In this document: piece after piece, positions 15,928 to 16,969 of the stretch
Position numbering within the stretch: the first letter of the stretch is position 1
Layout: each line of letters opens with the position of its first letter
Assembly: GCA_016302725.1 (NCBI GenBank)
Contig: JAEDNB010000024.1
Span: forward strand, 1 to 16,969
Length of the DNA: 16,969 nt
Direction of reading: 5' to 3'
Source of the DNA: Lentisphaeria bacterium
GTDB taxonomy: Bacteria; Verrucomicrobiota; Lentisphaeria; Oligosphaerales; Oligosphaeraceae
Program-made: the position numbers and the translations under genes
The notes under the pieces: model-generated
What the model was told of the DNA's origin: nothing
The model's input: only the letters and a program-made list of their open reading frames with translations
Database searches by the model: none

Positions 15928-16353
15928 ACCGGGACCGGGCGGGAATCGCGCCAGTGCGGCCTGGAGGAGTGGGAGAGCGGGAAGGCGCACGGAGGGCGCC
16001 CCGGCGTAGGCGACGGACGAGGCCAAGTATATTGTCTTCCTGTTCCCTCTCCGCGCCTTTTTCCGGGGAACGCAGCTCCTCCCTGGGAGGCCGCATGGAG
16101 GGGATGTACCTGGGGAAAATGATGGCCGGGGACTGGTCCTCCCCTGTGCGGGAATGCCTCCAGGGCCCCTTCTGCAGGAGGAGGTCTTCCCAGGGTCGTG
16201 GCCTCAGCGGAGGCGGAGGCCTCCGGCTTGTGGGGGAGTCCCCATGGGCAGGGAGGAGGAAAACCACGTCGAAACCAACGCGGGGCCGGGGAGCGTCCCC
16301 GGCTTCGCGCGGACAACGCAAGCACACACGAACGCAGTCAGGAGAAGAAAGCC
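15928..16353. other. GC-rich spacer between mrdA and nitroreductase gene
   Basis: Overlapping open frames exist on both strands but have Arg/Pro/Gly-rich compositions and no family resemblance, so none is called. Small potential hairpins are scattered: GGCGC/GCGCC (15984-16000), a CGGAGGCCTCCG palindrome (16214-16225), TGGGG/CCCCA (16231-16244) and the 8-bp stem at 16285-16303. TATATT (16029-16034) is the only -10-like hexamer noticed and lacks a good -35 partner. A T5 run (16058-16062) has no stem directly before it. Confidence 0.5.
16285..16303. other. Perfect 8-bp hairpin in the nitroreductase leader
   Basis: GCCGGGGA (16285-16292), loop GCG, TCCCCGGC (16296-16303), with two possible G-U pairs below the stem. 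It lies 50 bases before the nitroreductase ATG and has no T-run, so it is not a standard terminator. It could be a 5'-UTR structure or an operator-like palindrome. Confidence 0.5.
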
Positions 16354-16881
16354 ATGAACGAAATCATCCAGGCCATGGAAGAGCGCCGGAGCATCCGCAA
16401 ATTCAAGGCGGAGATGCCGCCAATGTCGCAGATTGAGGAGATTGTGGAGGCGGGGCTCTATGCCGCCAGCGCCCGGGGAAAGCAGTCCGCCATCATCGTG
16501 GCAATCACCAACAAGGAGTGGCGGGACCGCCTGGCCAGGGCCAATTGCGCCATCGGCGGATGGGAGGCGGAGTTCGACCCGTTCTATGGTGCCCCCGCCA
16601 TCCTGGTGGTGCTGGCGGCCAAGGGCTGGCCAAACCGGGTCTATGACGGCAGCCTGGTCATGGGAAACCTGATGCTGGCCGCCCACTCCCTGGGACTGGG
16701 CAGCATCTGGATCCACCGCGCCAAGGAGGAGTTCGAGATGCCGGAATGGCGCAACCTGCTGCAGGAAATTGGCATCGAGGGCGAATGGGAGGGCATCGGA
16801 CATTGCGCCGTCGGATACATCGAAGGAGAAGTCCCACCCGCCGCCCCACGGAGGGAAGGACGAATCTTCTGGGTAAAATAA
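16354..16881 (+). CDS. Nitroreductase-family FMN oxidoreductase
   Basis: A compact 175-residue member of the nitroreductase fold. RRSIRKF (11-17) is the N-terminal FMN-phosphate-binding signature. 'AASARGKQSAIIVAITN' (37-53) corresponds to the loop and strand following it, 'GAPAILVV' (79-86) is a core strand, 'SLGLGSIWI' (112-120) the conserved Gly-rich turn, and 'GIGHCAVGY' (147-155) the late core motif. Family enzymes are dimeric cytoplasmic flavoproteins that reduce nitroaromatics, quinones or other acceptors with NAD(P)H. The physiological substrate cannot be read from sequence. AGGAGA (16340-16345) lies eight bases before the ATG. An in-frame upstream extension (from 16198) is Gly/Arg-rich and lacks family similarity, so the ATG at 16354 was chosen. 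It stands apart from the upstream operon. Confidence 0.88.
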   Translation: MNEIIQAMEERRSIRKFKAEMPPMSQIEEIVEAGLYAASARGKQSAIIVAITNKEWRDRLARANCAIGGWEAEFDPFYGAPAILVVLAAKGWPNRVYDGSLVMGNLMLAAHSLGLGSIWIHRAKEEFEMPEWRNLLQEIGIEGEWEGIGHCAVGYIEGEVPPAAPRREGRIFWVK

Positions 16882-16898
16882 AAACCTGAATGATGGTG

Positions 16899-16921
16899 TC
16901 TAGATAACTAGATTTCTAGAA
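16899..16921. repeat. Short CTAG cluster, apparent remnant of a tandem array
   Basis: CTAG occurs at 16900, 16908 and 16916, a spacing of eight bases. The complement of 16911-16921 (TTCTAGAAATC) equals the last unit plus flank of the left array (9432-9442). It sits on the same side of the inverted-repeat core as the big array does, so it looks like a contracted or diverged version of it. Confidence 0.65.
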
Positions 16922-16928
16922 TCAAAAT

Positions 16929-16969
16929 AAGCAATAACCTAATGTATAAACCCGGTTGGTCCATGCGGA
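16929..16969 (-). repeat. Right copy of the dispersed inverted repeat (cut by window end)
   Basis: 16952-16969 is the exact reverse complement of 9307-9324, and AAGCAATAA (16929-16937) that of 9327-9335. Fourteen bases lie between these blocks, against two in the left copy. The copy runs off the window. By symmetry with the left copy the palindrome should be completed just beyond the last base. Confidence 0.85.

Noticed and set aside
15555..16327. Two overlapping minus-strand frames over the mrdA end and the spacer
   Set aside because: Both are Pro/Arg-rich, run through the mrdA coding region antisense, and show no domain. A minus-strand TATACT near 16029 lacks a matching -35.
15928..16353. 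tmRNA, SRP RNA, RNase P RNA or riboswitch
   Set aside because: I looked for their conserved cores on both strands and found none.
15840..16436. 198-codon + strand frame across the spacer
   Set aside because: It overlaps both mrdA and the nitroreductase gene out of frame, is Arg/Gly-rich and has no recognisable motif or ribosome site.

Overview
The window is GC-rich bacterial chromosome. The likely source is a Gram-negative member of the PVC group (Lentisphaerota, Kiritimatiellota or Verrucomicrobiota). That placement is an inference from the giant Asp-rich 'DSDGDGIADWWE'-type surface protein and from the ExbB/ExbD and penicillin-binding-protein genes, which imply two membranes and a wall. 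No rRNA, tRNA, CRISPR array, transposase or phage gene was recognised. All supported genes lie on the + strand.

Region 1 (1-9262): the 3' part (3057 codons) of a giant gene whose beginning lies upstream of the window. The product is a mosaic extracellular protein. It has Ca-binding DxDxDG repeats, three LamG-like jelly rolls, a sugar-binding-like sandwich, several Ig-like modules, a PPC-like domain and a C-terminal tandem 'GWN...GYW' module. It is closed by two hairpins, the second a textbook T-tailed terminator.

Region 2 (9263-9622): a gene-free spacer holding a hairpin-forming palindrome, a short AT-rich link and a 99-bp array of eleven 9-bp units centred on CTAG. An inverted, shortened relative of the same element lies at the extreme right end of the window, so the next 7.6 kb are bracketed by inverted copies.

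Region 3 (9623-15927): seven tightly packed genes, probably one operon: folM-like pteridine reductase; a DUF3450-like periplasmic coiled-coil protein; a TtpC-like ExbB/TolQ proton channel with a periplasmic extension; exbD; a PHP-family histidinol-phosphatase-like gene; an mreD-like membrane protein; and mrdA (PBP2). The first three overlap by ATGA. The unit combines a reduced TonB2-type energy-transduction set with part of the elongasome.

Region 4 (15928-16969): a 426-bp spacer with no convincing gene, a small nitroreductase-family flavoprotein, then the inverted repeat copy at the right edge.

The region 1 gene uses C-rich codons. Folate, energy-transduction and wall genes use G-rich codons (many GGG, TTG, GAG), so composition changes sharply near 9.2-9.6 kb although transcription direction does not.
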